Origin: Silicimonas sp. | Lineage (GTDB): Bacteria > Pseudomonadota > Alphaproteobacteria > Rhodobacterales > Rhodobacteraceae | Assembly: GCA_022826385.1 (NCBI GenBank) | Contig: JAJDUZ010000023.1 | Coordinates: forward strand, 1 to 40,680 | Length of the DNA stretch: 40,680 nt | Direction: 5' to 3' | Part shown: piece after piece, positions 32,999 to 40,541 of the stretch | Layout of the letters: each line of letters starts with the position of its first letter | How positions within the stretch are numbered: position 1 is the first letter of the stretch | The notes under the pieces: generated by a model | Database searches by the model: none | What the model was told of the DNA's origin: nothing | Seen by the model: the letters and a program-made list of their open reading frames with translations, nothing else | Made by a program: the position numbers and the translations under genes

Positions 32999-33421
32999 TC
33001 AACCGACCAGTTCGAGGCCCGAGAAGAAGTAGGCGATCTCGACAGCCGCCGTTTCCGGCGCATCCGAGCCGTGGACCGAGTTTTCGCCGACGCTTTCAGC
33101 AAACTCGGCCCGAACCGTTCCCGGAGCCGCATCTGCCGGGTTCGTGGCGCCCATCACTTCGCGGTTTTTCGCAATGGCGCCTTCGCCTTCCAGAACCTGC
33201 ACAACGACCGGTTCCGACGCCATGAACTCGCAAAGCTCGTCATAAAACGGGCGTTCTGCATGCACGGCATAGAAGACACCAGCCTGCGCCTTGGTCAGGT
33301 GGATACGCTTCTGAGCGACGATGCGCAGGCCCGCATCTTCGAACTTGGCGTTGATCTTACCGGTCAGGTTGCGCTTCGTGGCATCCGGTTTGATGATGGA
33401 AAGTGTGCGTTCTACGCCCAT
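32999..33421 (-). CDS. ndk: Nucleoside diphosphate kinase
   Basis: A 140-residue housekeeping enzyme that transfers the terminal phosphate of ATP to other (deoxy)nucleoside diphosphates through a phospho-histidine. Visible: K11 in the opening TLSIIKPDA, and the active-site H117 in NSVHGSD, with [16 protein letters not shown] before it. Normal length. GAGG lies 8 bp upstream of the ATG. Monocistronic, with its own terminator. Confidence 0.98.
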   Translation of the reverse strand: MGVERTLSIIKPDATKRNLTGKINAKFEDAGLRIVAQKRIHLTKAQAGVFYAVHAERPFYDELCEFMASEPVVVQVLEGEGAIAKNREVMGATNPADAAPGTVRAEFAESVGENSVHGSDAPETAAVEIAYFFSGLELVG

Positions 33422-33605
33422 GGGTCAGCCTCTTTGAACAGGAAGGCGGCAAGCGCCCGATGCGCCCCCGCATGAATTTCGCGGCTCGCGTAACACGGGC
33501 CGGAGAAGATGAAAAGCCTCAACACCCCTGCCCTTTCCCCGTTGCAATCCTTGAATTTTGCAGGTTCACTTCGTCGCTGAAACCCGTCTGCCAAAAGCTG
33601 CTCAT

Positions 33606-34379
33606 TTGTCCGACACAAAACCTGTCATCGAAATCCGCGACCTTCACAAGAGCTACGGCGATCTGGAGGTGTTGAAAGGCGTGTCTCTGACCGCGCCCCG
33701 CGGACACGTGATTTCCCTGATCGGATCGTCCGGGTCCGGCAAGTCGACGCTTCTGCGCTGCGTGAACCTGTTGGAAAACAGCCAGTCCGGCGAAGTCCTG
33801 TTTGAAGGCGAGCCGGTGGCATGGCGGGGCAACGGCCCCGGTCGACATCCCGCCGACAAGAAACAGGTCGCGCGCATCCGCACGAACCTTTCAATGGTGT
33901 TCCAGCAATTCAACCTCTGGTCCCACATGACAATACTGCAAAACGTCATGGAAGCCCCCGTCACAGTGCTCAAACGCGACCGGGACGAGGTCGAGGCAAA
34001 AGCCCGCGAATACCTCGCCAAGGTCGGCATCGGCGACAAATGCGACGTCTGGCCCGCCCAACTCTCGGGCGGTCAGCAGCAGCGCGCCGCGATTGCCCGC
34101 GCCCTTTGCATGGAGCCACGCGCGCTTCTGTTCGACGAGCCCACCAGCGCGCTCGACCCCGAACTGGAACAGGAGGTCATCCGCGTGATCAAGGCGCTGG
34201 CCCAGGAAGGCCGCACCATGATTATTGTAACCCACGACATGAACCTTGCCCGAGATGTCAGCGACCATGTGGTCTTCCTGCACAAGGGCCTGATCGAGGA
34301 AGACGGCCCGCCCGAAACGCTCTTCGGCGCGCCGAAATCGGAACGGTTGCGGCAGTTCCTGTCTGCCGTTGCTGCTTAA
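33606..34379 (+). CDS. Polar amino acid ABC transporter, ATP-binding protein
   Basis: A 257-residue ATPase of the HisP/GlnQ type. Walker A GSSGSGKST (40-48), signature LSGGQQQR (153-160), Walker B LLFDEPTSALD (175-185), H-loop H210. The start is not certain: TTG 33606 gives the usual family length (SDTKPVIEIRDLHKSYG), and a TTG at 33558 would add 16 residues. Neither has a strong ribosome-binding site. It is first in an ABC operon with a binding protein and two permeases; energises uptake at the inner membrane. Confidence 0.93.
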   Translation: MSDTKPVIEIRDLHKSYGDLEVLKGVSLTAPRGHVISLIGSSGSGKSTLLRCVNLLENSQSGEVLFEGEPVAWRGNGPGRHPADKKQVARIRTNLSMVFQQFNLWSHMTILQNVMEAPVTVLKRDRDEVEAKAREYLAKVGIGDKCDVWPAQLSGGQQQRAAIARALCMEPRALLFDEPTSALDPELEQEVIRVIKALAQEGRTMIIVTHDMNLARDVSDHVVFLHKGLIEEDGPPETLFGAPKSERLRQFLSAVAA

Positions 34380-34398
34380 CCCAAAGGGGAGAAAGACA

Positions 34399-35115
34399 AT
34401 GAAAAAACTCATCCTGACCACCGCTGCTCTGGCGCTTGTCGTCGGATCGGCCTTTGCTCAAGACGTCGTGCGCATGGGCACCGAGGGCGCCTACCCTCCG
34501 TGGAACCTCATCAATGATGCGGGCGAAGTCGACGGGTTCGAGCGTGAATTGGGCGACGAGCTTTGCAAGCGCGCGGGCCTCACCTGCGAATGGGTCACCA
34601 ATGACTGGGATTCGATCATTCCGAACCTCGTCTCGGGCAACTACGACACCATCATTGCGGGCATGTCGATCACCGACGAGCGCGACGAGGTCATCGACTT
34701 CACCCAGGCCTATACGCCCCCCGATCCGTCGACCTATGCAGCCCTGTCCGACGACGTCGACCTTGCAGGCGGTGTGATCGCGGCACAAACCGGCACGCTC
34801 CAGTCGGGTTACGTGGCCGAAAGCGGCGCGACGCTGGTGGAATATGCAACGCCAGATGAAACCATCGCCGCGGTGATGAACGGCGAAGCCGACGCGGTTC
34901 TGGCCGATGACAGCTTCATCCAGACCGCCATCGCCGCCAATGGCGACCTGATGGTTGTTGGCGATCCAGTGCCGCTCGGCGGTGGGGTCGGCATGGGGAT
35001 CCGCGAGTCGGATGGCGAATTGCGGGCCAAGTTCGACGCCGCCATCCAGTCGATGAAAGACGACGGCACGCTGAACACCATGATTGCGAAATGGGAAGTC
35101 TCCAGCCAGTGGTGA
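34399..35115 (+). CDS. Polar amino acid ABC transporter, solute-binding protein
   Basis: A 238-residue periplasmic receptor of the SBP_bac_3 family. Signal peptide MKKLILTTAALALVVGSAFA (cleavage after residue 20). Then VVRMGTEGAYPPWNLINDAGEVDGFERELGDELCKRAGLTCEWV, the classic family opening, and WDSIIPNLVSGNYDTIIAGMSITDERDEVIDFTQAY. ATG 34399 behind GGGGAG. It resembles Lys/Arg/ornithine or His receptors, but the ligand cannot be decided. A stem-loop follows at 35126-35150. Confidence 0.93.
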   Translation: MKKLILTTAALALVVGSAFAQDVVRMGTEGAYPPWNLINDAGEVDGFERELGDELCKRAGLTCEWVTNDWDSIIPNLVSGNYDTIIAGMSITDERDEVIDFTQAYTPPDPSTYAALSDDVDLAGGVIAAQTGTLQSGYVAESGATLVEYATPDETIAAVMNGEADAVLADDSFIQTAIAANGDLMVVGDPVPLGGGVGMGIRESDGELRAKFDAAIQSMKDDGTLNTMIAKWEVSSQW

Positions 35116-35125
35116 CCTGACCCGG

Positions 35126-35150
35126 ACCGGGGCGCGCCGCGCGCCCCGGT
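35126..35150 (+). other. Perfect 11-bp stem-loop after binding-protein gene
   Basis: ACCGGGGCGCG (35126-35136), loop CCG, CGCGCCCCGGT (35140-35150). No T-run follows. It stands between the receptor stop and the ribosome-binding site of the first permease (35160-35165), the position of an RNA-stabilising or attenuating hairpin. Confidence 0.65.
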
Positions 35151-35171
35151 ATTCCTGACGGAGAGACCGGC

Positions 35172-36044
35172 ATCTTTTCCTTCTGCACCGATCCCAGCAT
35201 TCTCGAAGGCCTGTCCTGGGTTGCCTGCTACCTGACTAATGGGAAGCACCTGACCGCCTACACGTCCTTCGGCACCGTCATGCTGCTTCTGGCGATCACC
35301 GCCCCGGTATCCCTTGCCTTTGGCTTTGCTGGCGCAACCGCCGCCCGCAGCCACGTCGCACCGCTCCGCTGGCTCGGCAAAGGCTATACCGCCATCGTGC
35401 GCGGTGTGCCTGACATCGTCTTCTTCCTTTTCTTCGTGATCGCGCTGGACCAAGGCTTCGAATGGCTCCGCCACCACGTGCTTTGCCCCGACTGGACTGA
35501 CCCGATCCGGCAAGGCAACGACTTCATCGTCTGCCCCGAGGCCAAACTGCCCCTCTCCTCGGCGCCGCAATGGGTGCACGAGACCTATGGCTTCCTGCTG
35601 GCCGTGCTGACCTTCGCCATCGTCTTTGGCGCCTTCGCGGCCAACATCCTCTATGGCGCCATGCGCGCCGTCCCCGAAGCCCAGATGGAAACCGCCGAAG
35701 CCTATGGCATGTCGCCAAGACAAGCCTTCTGGCGCGTCCTGATCCCGCAAATGTGGGTCTATGCGCTGCCCGGCCTCTCGAACCTCTGGATGATTCTCGT
35801 CAAGGCCACGCCCCTCCTGTTCCTTCTCGGGGTTGAAGACATCGTCTACTGGGCGCGCGAACTGGGCGGCTCGAAAGGCCCGATCTTCGACTACCCGCAT
35901 CCCGACTGGCGGCTCTGGTATTTCACCGGCCTCCTTGTCTTCTATCTCGGCCTCACAAAGGTCTCGGAAATGGTGCTGGCCCGGCTGAACCGCCGCCTTG
36001 CGCGCGGTCAGGCCACCATGCGCGGCGAGGCGCTGCGGACATGA
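35172..36044 (+). CDS. Polar amino acid ABC permease, first; probable ATC start
   Basis: A membrane permease of 290 residues if started at ATC 35172. The first in-frame ATG is at 35280 and would remove 36 residues (beginning FSFCTDPSILEGLSWVACYL) and has no ribosome-binding site. GGAGAG (35160-35165) lies 6 bp before the ATC, and no ATG, GTG or TTG is available in frame upstream. The permease core shows the HisM/GlnP-type loop (GAFAANILYGAMRAVPEAQMETAEAYGMSPRQAFWRVLIPQMWVYALPGLSN). The gene overlaps the next permease by ATGA. Family call is secure; the start is inferred from frame and spacing. Confidence 0.88.
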   Translation: MFSFCTDPSILEGLSWVACYLTNGKHLTAYTSFGTVMLLLAITAPVSLAFGFAGATAARSHVAPLRWLGKGYTAIVRGVPDIVFFLFFVIALDQGFEWLRHHVLCPDWTDPIRQGNDFIVCPEAKLPLSSAPQWVHETYGFLLAVLTFAIVFGAFAANILYGAMRAVPEAQMETAEAYGMSPRQAFWRVLIPQMWVYALPGLSNLWMILVKATPLLFLLGVEDIVYWARELGGSKGPIFDYPHPDWRLWYFTGLLVFYLGLTKVSEMVLARLNRRLARGQATMRGEALRT

Positions 36045-36865
36045 GCTGCTGGGAAACCCTTGCCGACTATGCGTTCCGCTCGATCGGTTACGGCGAACGC
36101 CTGCTGCCAAGATCGGATTTCACGCTCTGCCAGCAATTCACGCTGATCGGCTCGGGTCTTCTCTGGAACATCTATTTCGGCGTTTTCGCCATGAGCGCGG
36201 GCTTCTTCCTGGCCACCGCCATCGCACTGGGCAAGGCATCGGCAAACCCGGTCATCCGCAAACCCTGCGAGTGGTTCGTCTTCCTCTTCCGGGGCTCGCC
36301 GCTCTTCATCCAGTTCTTTTTCGCCTACGAAGCGCTCGTCCTCCTGCCCCGCGACGGGATCGAGATCCTTGGCTTCACCGCCGAAACCCGCTGGCTGGCC
36401 CGCGCCTGGGCCGGCGCCCTGATCGTGCTCTTCCTGAACACCGCCGCCTATTCTGCCGAGATTTTCTATGGTGCCCTGCAATCCGTGCCCAAAGGCGATC
36501 TCGAAGCCGCCGACGCCTATGGCCTCACCGGCTGGGCCAAGTTTCGACGGGTGACATGGCCAACCATGCTTAGGCTCGCCTGGCCCGCCTATACGAACGA
36601 AGCGATCTTTCTCTTCCACGCAACGACACTGGTCTTCTTCTCGGGCTTCCCGGCGTGGCAACAGCGAGGCGACGCGCTCTATTATGCCAACTACTTCGCC
36701 GACAAGACATTCAATCCCTTCGTGCCCTACCCGATCGTGGCCTTCTACTTCATCCTGCTGACGCTTGCGGTGATCGGCCTTTTCTCGATCATCAACCGCC
36801 GCCTCACACGACACATGCCGGCTGCGCGAAAACGCATTCGCTACCGCCCGCAACTGATCCGGTAA
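36041..36865 (+). CDS. Polar amino acid ABC permease, second
   Basis: A 274-residue membrane permease that pairs with the one upstream. The ABC coupling loop AYSAEIFYGALQSVPKGDLEAADAYGLTGWAKFRRVTWPTMLRLAWPAYTNE is clear, with about five hydrophobic helices around it. It contains a longer loop near residue 100-130 (LLPRDGIEILGFTAETRW). Last gene of the ABC operon; a palindromic repeat follows, then the convergent transaminase gene. Confidence 0.93.
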   Translation: MSCWETLADYAFRSIGYGERLLPRSDFTLCQQFTLIGSGLLWNIYFGVFAMSAGFFLATAIALGKASANPVIRKPCEWFVFLFRGSPLFIQFFFAYEALVLLPRDGIEILGFTAETRWLARAWAGALIVLFLNTAAYSAEIFYGALQSVPKGDLEAADAYGLTGWAKFRRVTWPTMLRLAWPAYTNEAIFLFHATTLVFFSGFPAWQQRGDALYYANYFADKTFNPFVPYPIVAFYFILLTLAVIGLFSIINRRLTRHMPAARKRIRYRPQLIR

Positions 36866-36887
36866 GTGCGACCCTGCGGTCTCCATC

Positions 36888-36940
36888 GGCCCTCAAATAT
36901 CCTGGGGGAGCGCGAGGGGGTGAAACCCCCTCGCCCCAGG
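36888..36940 (-). repeat. Palindromic intergenic repeat, copy 2 (REP-like)
   Basis: Nested hairpin: outer CCTGGGG (36901-36907) with CCCCAGG (36934-36940), inner CGAGGGGG (36913-36920) with CCCCCTCG (36926-36933). On the minus strand it ends in CCCCCAGGATATTTGAGG, the same tail as the copy at 16747-16800. It probably ends transcription for the convergent ABC and transaminase operons. Confidence 0.65.
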
Positions 36941-36983
36941 CGACGGCAAAGCCGGCGCAAAATCTGGGAAGAGAAGAGGCCTC

Positions 36984-38294
36984 TCAGCCCGCGACAGCCT
37001 TCCGGATCAGGCCACCGATCTCACCGATAATCTCTTCGGTGATCGTCAAAGGGGGCGACATCGCGATACTGTCGGCAATCGGGCGCACGATCAGCCCAAG
37101 ATCCCAAAGCTTGGCATAGGCAGCACGCGCGACATCGCCCGGCAAGCCCTCCGGCGCGAACTCGATCGCCCCCATTAGCCCGGCATTGCGAATATCGACG
37201 ACACCCGGCAGATCACGCAGCCCGTGCAACATGTCCTCCCACGCGGGCGCCATCGCCGCCGCGTTCTCGAACACCCCTTCGTCGCGATAGACATCAAGCG
37301 TCGCCAGACAGGCCGCCGCCGCCAGCGGATGGCCGGAATAGGTATAGCCATGGAACAGGTCCGGCATCGCTTCGGGACCAGTCAGAAACGCATCGCGCAG
37401 CCCGGCGCGCGCAAAGACACCGCCCATCGGAACCGTCGCATTCGTCACGCCCTTCGCCACCGTGTAAAGGTCTGGCATCACGCCAAAATACTGATGCCCG
37501 AACGCGGTGCCCAATCGCCCGAAGCCCGTGATCACCTCGTCGAAGATCAACAGGATCCCATGCGCGTCACAGATCTCGCGCAATCGCTCCAGATACCCGA
37601 GCGGCGGCGGGAAGACGCCCCCGGCCCCGGCCACCGGCTCGACGATGACTGCGGCCACGCGATGCGCGCCGCAAGTGTCGACAATGCCCTGCAAATCATC
37701 CGCCAGATCGGCTCCGGTCTCGGGCTGCCCGCGCGAGAACGCGTTCTCGGGCAGCTTCGTATGCCGCATATGCTGGGCATCAGGATAAAGCGTTCCGAAT
37801 TGCCCCTTGTTCAGGCCAATCCCGCCCACAGACAGCCCACCGAAATTGATCCCGTGATAGGCCTTCTGCCGCCCGACCAGAATACGGCGCGTCCCTTCGC
37901 CCCGCGCCGTGTGATAGGCCAGCGCAATTTTCAACGCGGTATCCACGGCTTCCGACCCCGAATTGGTCAGAAAGACCTGATCGAATCCCGGCGCCATCGA
38001 GACCAGCCGCGAGGCCGCTTCAAACGCAATCGGGTGGCCCTGCCCGAAGGAATGCGCGAAATCGAGCGTTGCGGCCTGCCGCTGAATGGCCTCGGTGATC
38101 TTCGGGTGCGCATGGCCCGCATTGCAGCACCACAAACCACCGGTGCCGTCGATCCGGCGCTTGCCGTCGGTTCCGATGTAATGACACCCCTCGGCCCCCG
38201 CGATCAGCCGCGGGTTCGCCTTGAACGCCCGCGACGAGGTGAACGGCATCCAGAAAGAATCCAGATCGTTCGGCAGTTTGGTCTGTTCGTTCAT
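36984..38294 (-). CDS. Class III aminotransferase (omega-amino acid:pyruvate type)
   Basis: A 436-residue PLP enzyme. It opens with DLDSFWMPFTSSRAFKANPRLI, the text of omega-amino acid:pyruvate (beta-alanine) transaminases. SGSEA (112-116) binds the cofactor phosphate, D252 (FDEVITGFGR) contacts the pyridine N, and K281 (VAKGVTNATVPMGG) carries PLP. ATG 38294 is chosen because GGAGG lies 5 bp upstream. Its ATG overlaps the stop of the CoA-transferase gene (ATGA), so the two are translated together. Likely substrate is a terminal amine or omega-amino acid, possibly one imported by the neighbouring ABC system; inferred. Confidence 0.92.
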   Translation of the reverse strand: MNEQTKLPNDLDSFWMPFTSSRAFKANPRLIAGAEGCHYIGTDGKRRIDGTGGLWCCNAGHAHPKITEAIQRQAATLDFAHSFGQGHPIAFEAASRLVSMAPGFDQVFLTNSGSEAVDTALKIALAYHTARGEGTRRILVGRQKAYHGINFGGLSVGGIGLNKGQFGTLYPDAQHMRHTKLPENAFSRGQPETGADLADDLQGIVDTCGAHRVAAVIVEPVAGAGGVFPPPLGYLERLREICDAHGILLIFDEVITGFGRLGTAFGHQYFGVMPDLYTVAKGVTNATVPMGGVFARAGLRDAFLTGPEAMPDLFHGYTYSGHPLAAAACLATLDVYRDEGVFENAAAMAPAWEDMLHGLRDLPGVVDIRNAGLMGAIEFAPEGLPGDVARAAYAKLWDLGLIVRPIADSIAMSPPLTITEEIIGEIGGLIRKAVAG

Positions 38295-39430
38295 CTTGGC
38301 CTCCATCCGGCTTGGGCAAGCGGCGTGCTGCCATGCGCGGGCACGCCGGTGTCGAGTTTCAACGTCGATCGCGAAAACACAATGGGCGTTCTGAGCCCGG
38401 TATCGCCTTCCGGCGCAATCACCATGCCGCGAGCCTCGATCTGCGGGTCTTCCAGCGCCTCGCCGACCGAATGGATCGGCCCGGCCGGCACGCCGGCCGC
38501 CGTCAGCGCCAACACGACCTCGGCACGGTCGCGGTCCTTCAACGCGCCCGACAGCACCGCGAAAAGCGCATCCCGGTTCTCAACCCGGTCGGCATTGGTT
38601 GTAAACCGGGCATCCTCGGCCGCTGCATCGGCACCAACGGCCCGGCAAAGCCGCTTGAACTGACCGTCATTGCCGACCGCGATCACCATGTATCCGGTCC
38701 GCGTCTCATACGCTTCATAGGGCGTCAAATTCGGGTGCGCGTTGCCCTTGCGCATCGGGCTCTTGCCGGTCGCGAAATAGTTCTGCGCCTGGTTGGCCAA
38801 GGCCCCCAGCATGCAATCGAAAAGCGCAATATCGATCCGCTGTCCTTGCCCCGAGACCGCACGCTCGGCCAATGCCGCCTGAATGGCAATCACGCCGTAA
38901 AGACCGCTGAAGATATCGGCAAACGCCACGCCCATCTTGGTCGGCGGTCCGTCCGGATCACCGGTGATGTCCATGACGCCCGACATCGCCTGGATCAGCA
39001 GATCATAGCCCGGTTCAGCCGCCCGCGGCCCGGTCTGCCCGAAGCCCGTGATCGAGCAATAGATCAGTCCCGGATTTGCGCTTGAAAGGCTGTCGTAATC
39101 CAGCCCGAACTTGGCGAGACCGCCCAGCTTGAAGTTCTCGACCATGACATCAGCCTCACCGGCCAGGGCCGCCACCCGCGCGCGGTCCTCGGGGTTGGAC
39201 AGGTCTGCAATCACGCTGGACTTGCCACGGTTGCAGCCATGGAAATAGGCGGCACTCGCCCCGCTCTCGCGTTCGATGAAAGGCGGGCCCCAGCCACGCG
39301 TGTCATCCCCGGCCGGACTTTCGACCTTGATGACCTCGGCCCCCAGATCAGCCAGCGTCTGACCGATCCACGGCCCGGCCAACACCCGCGCCAGTTCCAG
39401 AACTCTCAACCCTTGCAATGGTGCGCTCAT
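38291..39430 (-). CDS. CaiB/BaiF family (class III) CoA-transferase
   Basis: A 379-residue enzyme that moves CoA between carboxylic acids. Typical opening LQGLRVLELARVLAGPWIGQTLADLGAEVIKVE; catalytic Asp D172 in VAFADIFSGLYG; SITGFGQTGP before it. ATG 39430 follows GGGGGG; a longer in-frame version (39475) has no better signal. It is the first gene of a two-gene unit with the transaminase, suggesting the acid produced after deamination is activated as a CoA thioester. Substrate unknown. Confidence 0.93.
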   Translation of the reverse strand: MSAPLQGLRVLELARVLAGPWIGQTLADLGAEVIKVESPAGDDTRGWGPPFIERESGASAAYFHGCNRGKSSVIADLSNPEDRARVAALAGEADVMVENFKLGGLAKFGLDYDSLSSANPGLIYCSITGFGQTGPRAAEPGYDLLIQAMSGVMDITGDPDGPPTKMGVAFADIFSGLYGVIAIQAALAERAVSGQGQRIDIALFDCMLGALANQAQNYFATGKSPMRKGNAHPNLTPYEAYETRTGYMVIAVGNDGQFKRLCRAVGADAAAEDARFTTNADRVENRDALFAVLSGALKDRDRAEVVLALTAAGVPAGPIHSVGEALEDPQIEARGMVIAPEGDTGLRTPIVFSRSTLKLDTGVPAHGSTPLAQAGWRPR

Positions 39431-39537
39431 GGTCCCCCCGTCAAAACCGTCTGCCCGGCATTGATCCACTGCCACGGCTTGTCAAGCAAGCCCAAGCGCT
39501 GCTATGCGCGGCGCGTATCGGCAAAAGGATGATTGCG

Positions 39538-39744
39538 ATGGGGATCGACAGCGAAAGCGATGTGACGGCCAACCTTCAGATCGGCCCGACCAGCCTTGGC
39601 ATGGTGCGCATTTTCGTCGAGGCGAACGGCACCGAGATCCCGATGGATTTCGACCCCGACGAAGCCGAAGAAATCGCGGAAGAGATCAAGGCCGCCGCCG
39701 GGCGGGCACGCGCGGCCGGCATGAAGGGCGGACGTCGCAGCTGA
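39538..39744 (+). CDS. Small conserved acidic protein
   Basis: A 68-residue protein: MGIDSESDVTANLQIGPTSLGMVRIFVEANGTEIPMDFDPDEAEEIAEEIKAAAGRARAAG. A beta-rich first half is followed by an amphipathic helix. I recall similar short proteins of Rhodobacteraceae annotated as a domain of unknown function (DUF6324, not verified). No signal peptide or known motif. ATG 39538 has AAAAGG 9 bp upstream; an ATG at 39529 is too close to that site. Confidence 0.7.
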   Translation: MGIDSESDVTANLQIGPTSLGMVRIFVEANGTEIPMDFDPDEAEEIAEEIKAAAGRARAAGMKGGRRS

Positions 39745-39849
39745 GGACCGACCGCGGCGGTCTTTGCCCTGGGCCTTGAGGACCGTCTGACTTTGGTCGC
39801 GATGGAGAGATAGTCCGCTGAACGCGCGACCAACCCGCTGACGTGCGTT

Positions 39850-39913
39850 CAGTGTGCATTCAACTCAGTTTGTATTCACTTCAGTATGTGTTCACTTCAG
39901 TATGTGTTCACAA
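39850..39913 (+). repeat. Four 16-bp tandem repeats
   Basis: Units start at 39850, 39866, 39882 and 39898; the consensus is CAGTATGTGTTCACTT. Units 3 and 4 differ only in their last two bases, units 1 and 2 are more diverged. They end 20 bp before the TATAAT-like box of the element at 39934-39993. They are contiguous, so this is not a CRISPR; a multi-copy binding site or a slippage-generated array is possible. Confidence 0.8.
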
Positions 39914-39933
39914 AGCCTTAACTCACCGCGCGG

Positions 39934-39993
39934 TATAATTGGGGTGGGAGGACGGTGGCACAAAACCGTTCGAAAAGTTAACGAAGGTTAAGC
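39934..39993 (+). repeat. Two-block intergenic element, copy 2
   Basis: TATAAT (39934-39939), block A (39941-39959) and block B (39977-39993) match the copy at 20315-20374 in both blocks, base for base, with a 17-bp unconserved spacer. Block B covers the stop codon of mmcB (39988-39990) on the other strand. The perfect -10-like box one base before block A suggests transcription would start inside it. Confidence 0.65.
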
Positions 39994-40446
39994 GCTGGCC
40001 ATCGCCATTCCGGGGTCGCGCGCAGCATGCCAGCGCATCGCCGCATGGCGCGCAAACTTCTGGGTCATCACCTTGCGCCGTGGCGCCGCCAACTTGGTCT
40101 CGGGCCCCATTCGCAGAATTTCGGCATCATACCCATCCGCGATCAGCAACCCTGTTCCCTCGGGCAAAAGGTCTGTCGGAAACGCCTCGTCCACCGCCCA
40201 GAAATAGCGATCGCACCACTCCAGATAGCCTTGCCATTTGTGATCCGACTGGAAGTCGGCCCGGCTCGATTTGCACTCGATGATCCAGACCTCGCCCTTT
40301 GGGCCCAACCCCATCACATCGACCCGCAGGCCAGATGTCGGCACCAACTCCTCGACCGTCACGAAATCCAGACTGGCAAGGTGACGGCAAACGCCGCGCG
40401 CCAGAAGCTGGCCCGGTTTCATCTCGGAGGTCAGATCAAAGGACAT
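39988..40446 (-). CDS. mmcB: MmcB-family DNA repair protein
   Basis: A 152-residue protein with a PD-(D/E)XK-like nuclease core: D43 (LRVDVMG), then E57-C-K59 (VWIIECKSSRADF) and SDHKWQGYLEWCDRYFWAV. MmcB in Caulobacter is an SOS-induced protein needed for survival of mitomycin C and other cross-linking damage. A LexA-like box lies 12 bp upstream of the ATG. The stop codon falls inside a repeated intergenic element. Monocistronic as far as can be seen. Confidence 0.9.
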   Translation of the reverse strand: MSFDLTSEMKPGQLLARGVCRHLASLDFVTVEELVPTSGLRVDVMGLGPKGEVWIIECKSSRADFQSDHKWQGYLEWCDRYFWAVDEAFPTDLLPEGTGLLIADGYDAEILRMGPETKLAAPRRKVMTQKFARHAAMRWHAARDPGMAMASA

Positions 40447-40457
40447 TGTCGAAATGT

Positions 40458-40472
40458 GAACAAAAGGTAAAC
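40458..40472. promoter_or_regulatory. LexA-like box upstream of mmcB
   Basis: GAAC-N7-AAAC on the plus strand, one base from the alphaproteobacterial SOS box GAAC-N7-GAAC (GTTC-N7-GTTC). It is 12-26 bp upstream of the mmcB ATG, a good repressor position. Known SOS control of mmcB in Caulobacter supports it. Confidence 0.55.
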
Positions 40473-40483
40473 AAAACGCAAGG

Positions 40484-40514
40484 AAAAACGGCCACTCGCA
40501 GGACGAGTGGCCGT
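40484..40514 (-). terminator. Terminator of EF-hand gene
   Basis: On the minus strand ACGGCCACTC (40505-40514) and GAGTGGCCGT (40488-40497) pair over a 7-nt loop and are followed by TTTTT. It starts 27 bp after the EF-hand gene stop. Confidence 0.85.
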
Positions 40515-40541
40515 TCCGATGTCCGACGAAAGCGTCAGAAC

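Noticed and set aside
33422..33605. Small ORF between ndk and the ABC operon on the minus strand
   Set aside because: It has no ribosome-binding site or similarity and crosses the likely promoter region of both neighbours.
37224..38663. A 479-codon open frame opposite the transaminase and CoA-transferase genes
   Set aside because: Antisense to two genes with intact catalytic motifs and ATGA overlap; no family resemblance of its own.
39850..39913. Possible CRISPR array
   Set aside because: The 16-bp units are contiguous without spacers, only four in number, and no cas genes are present.
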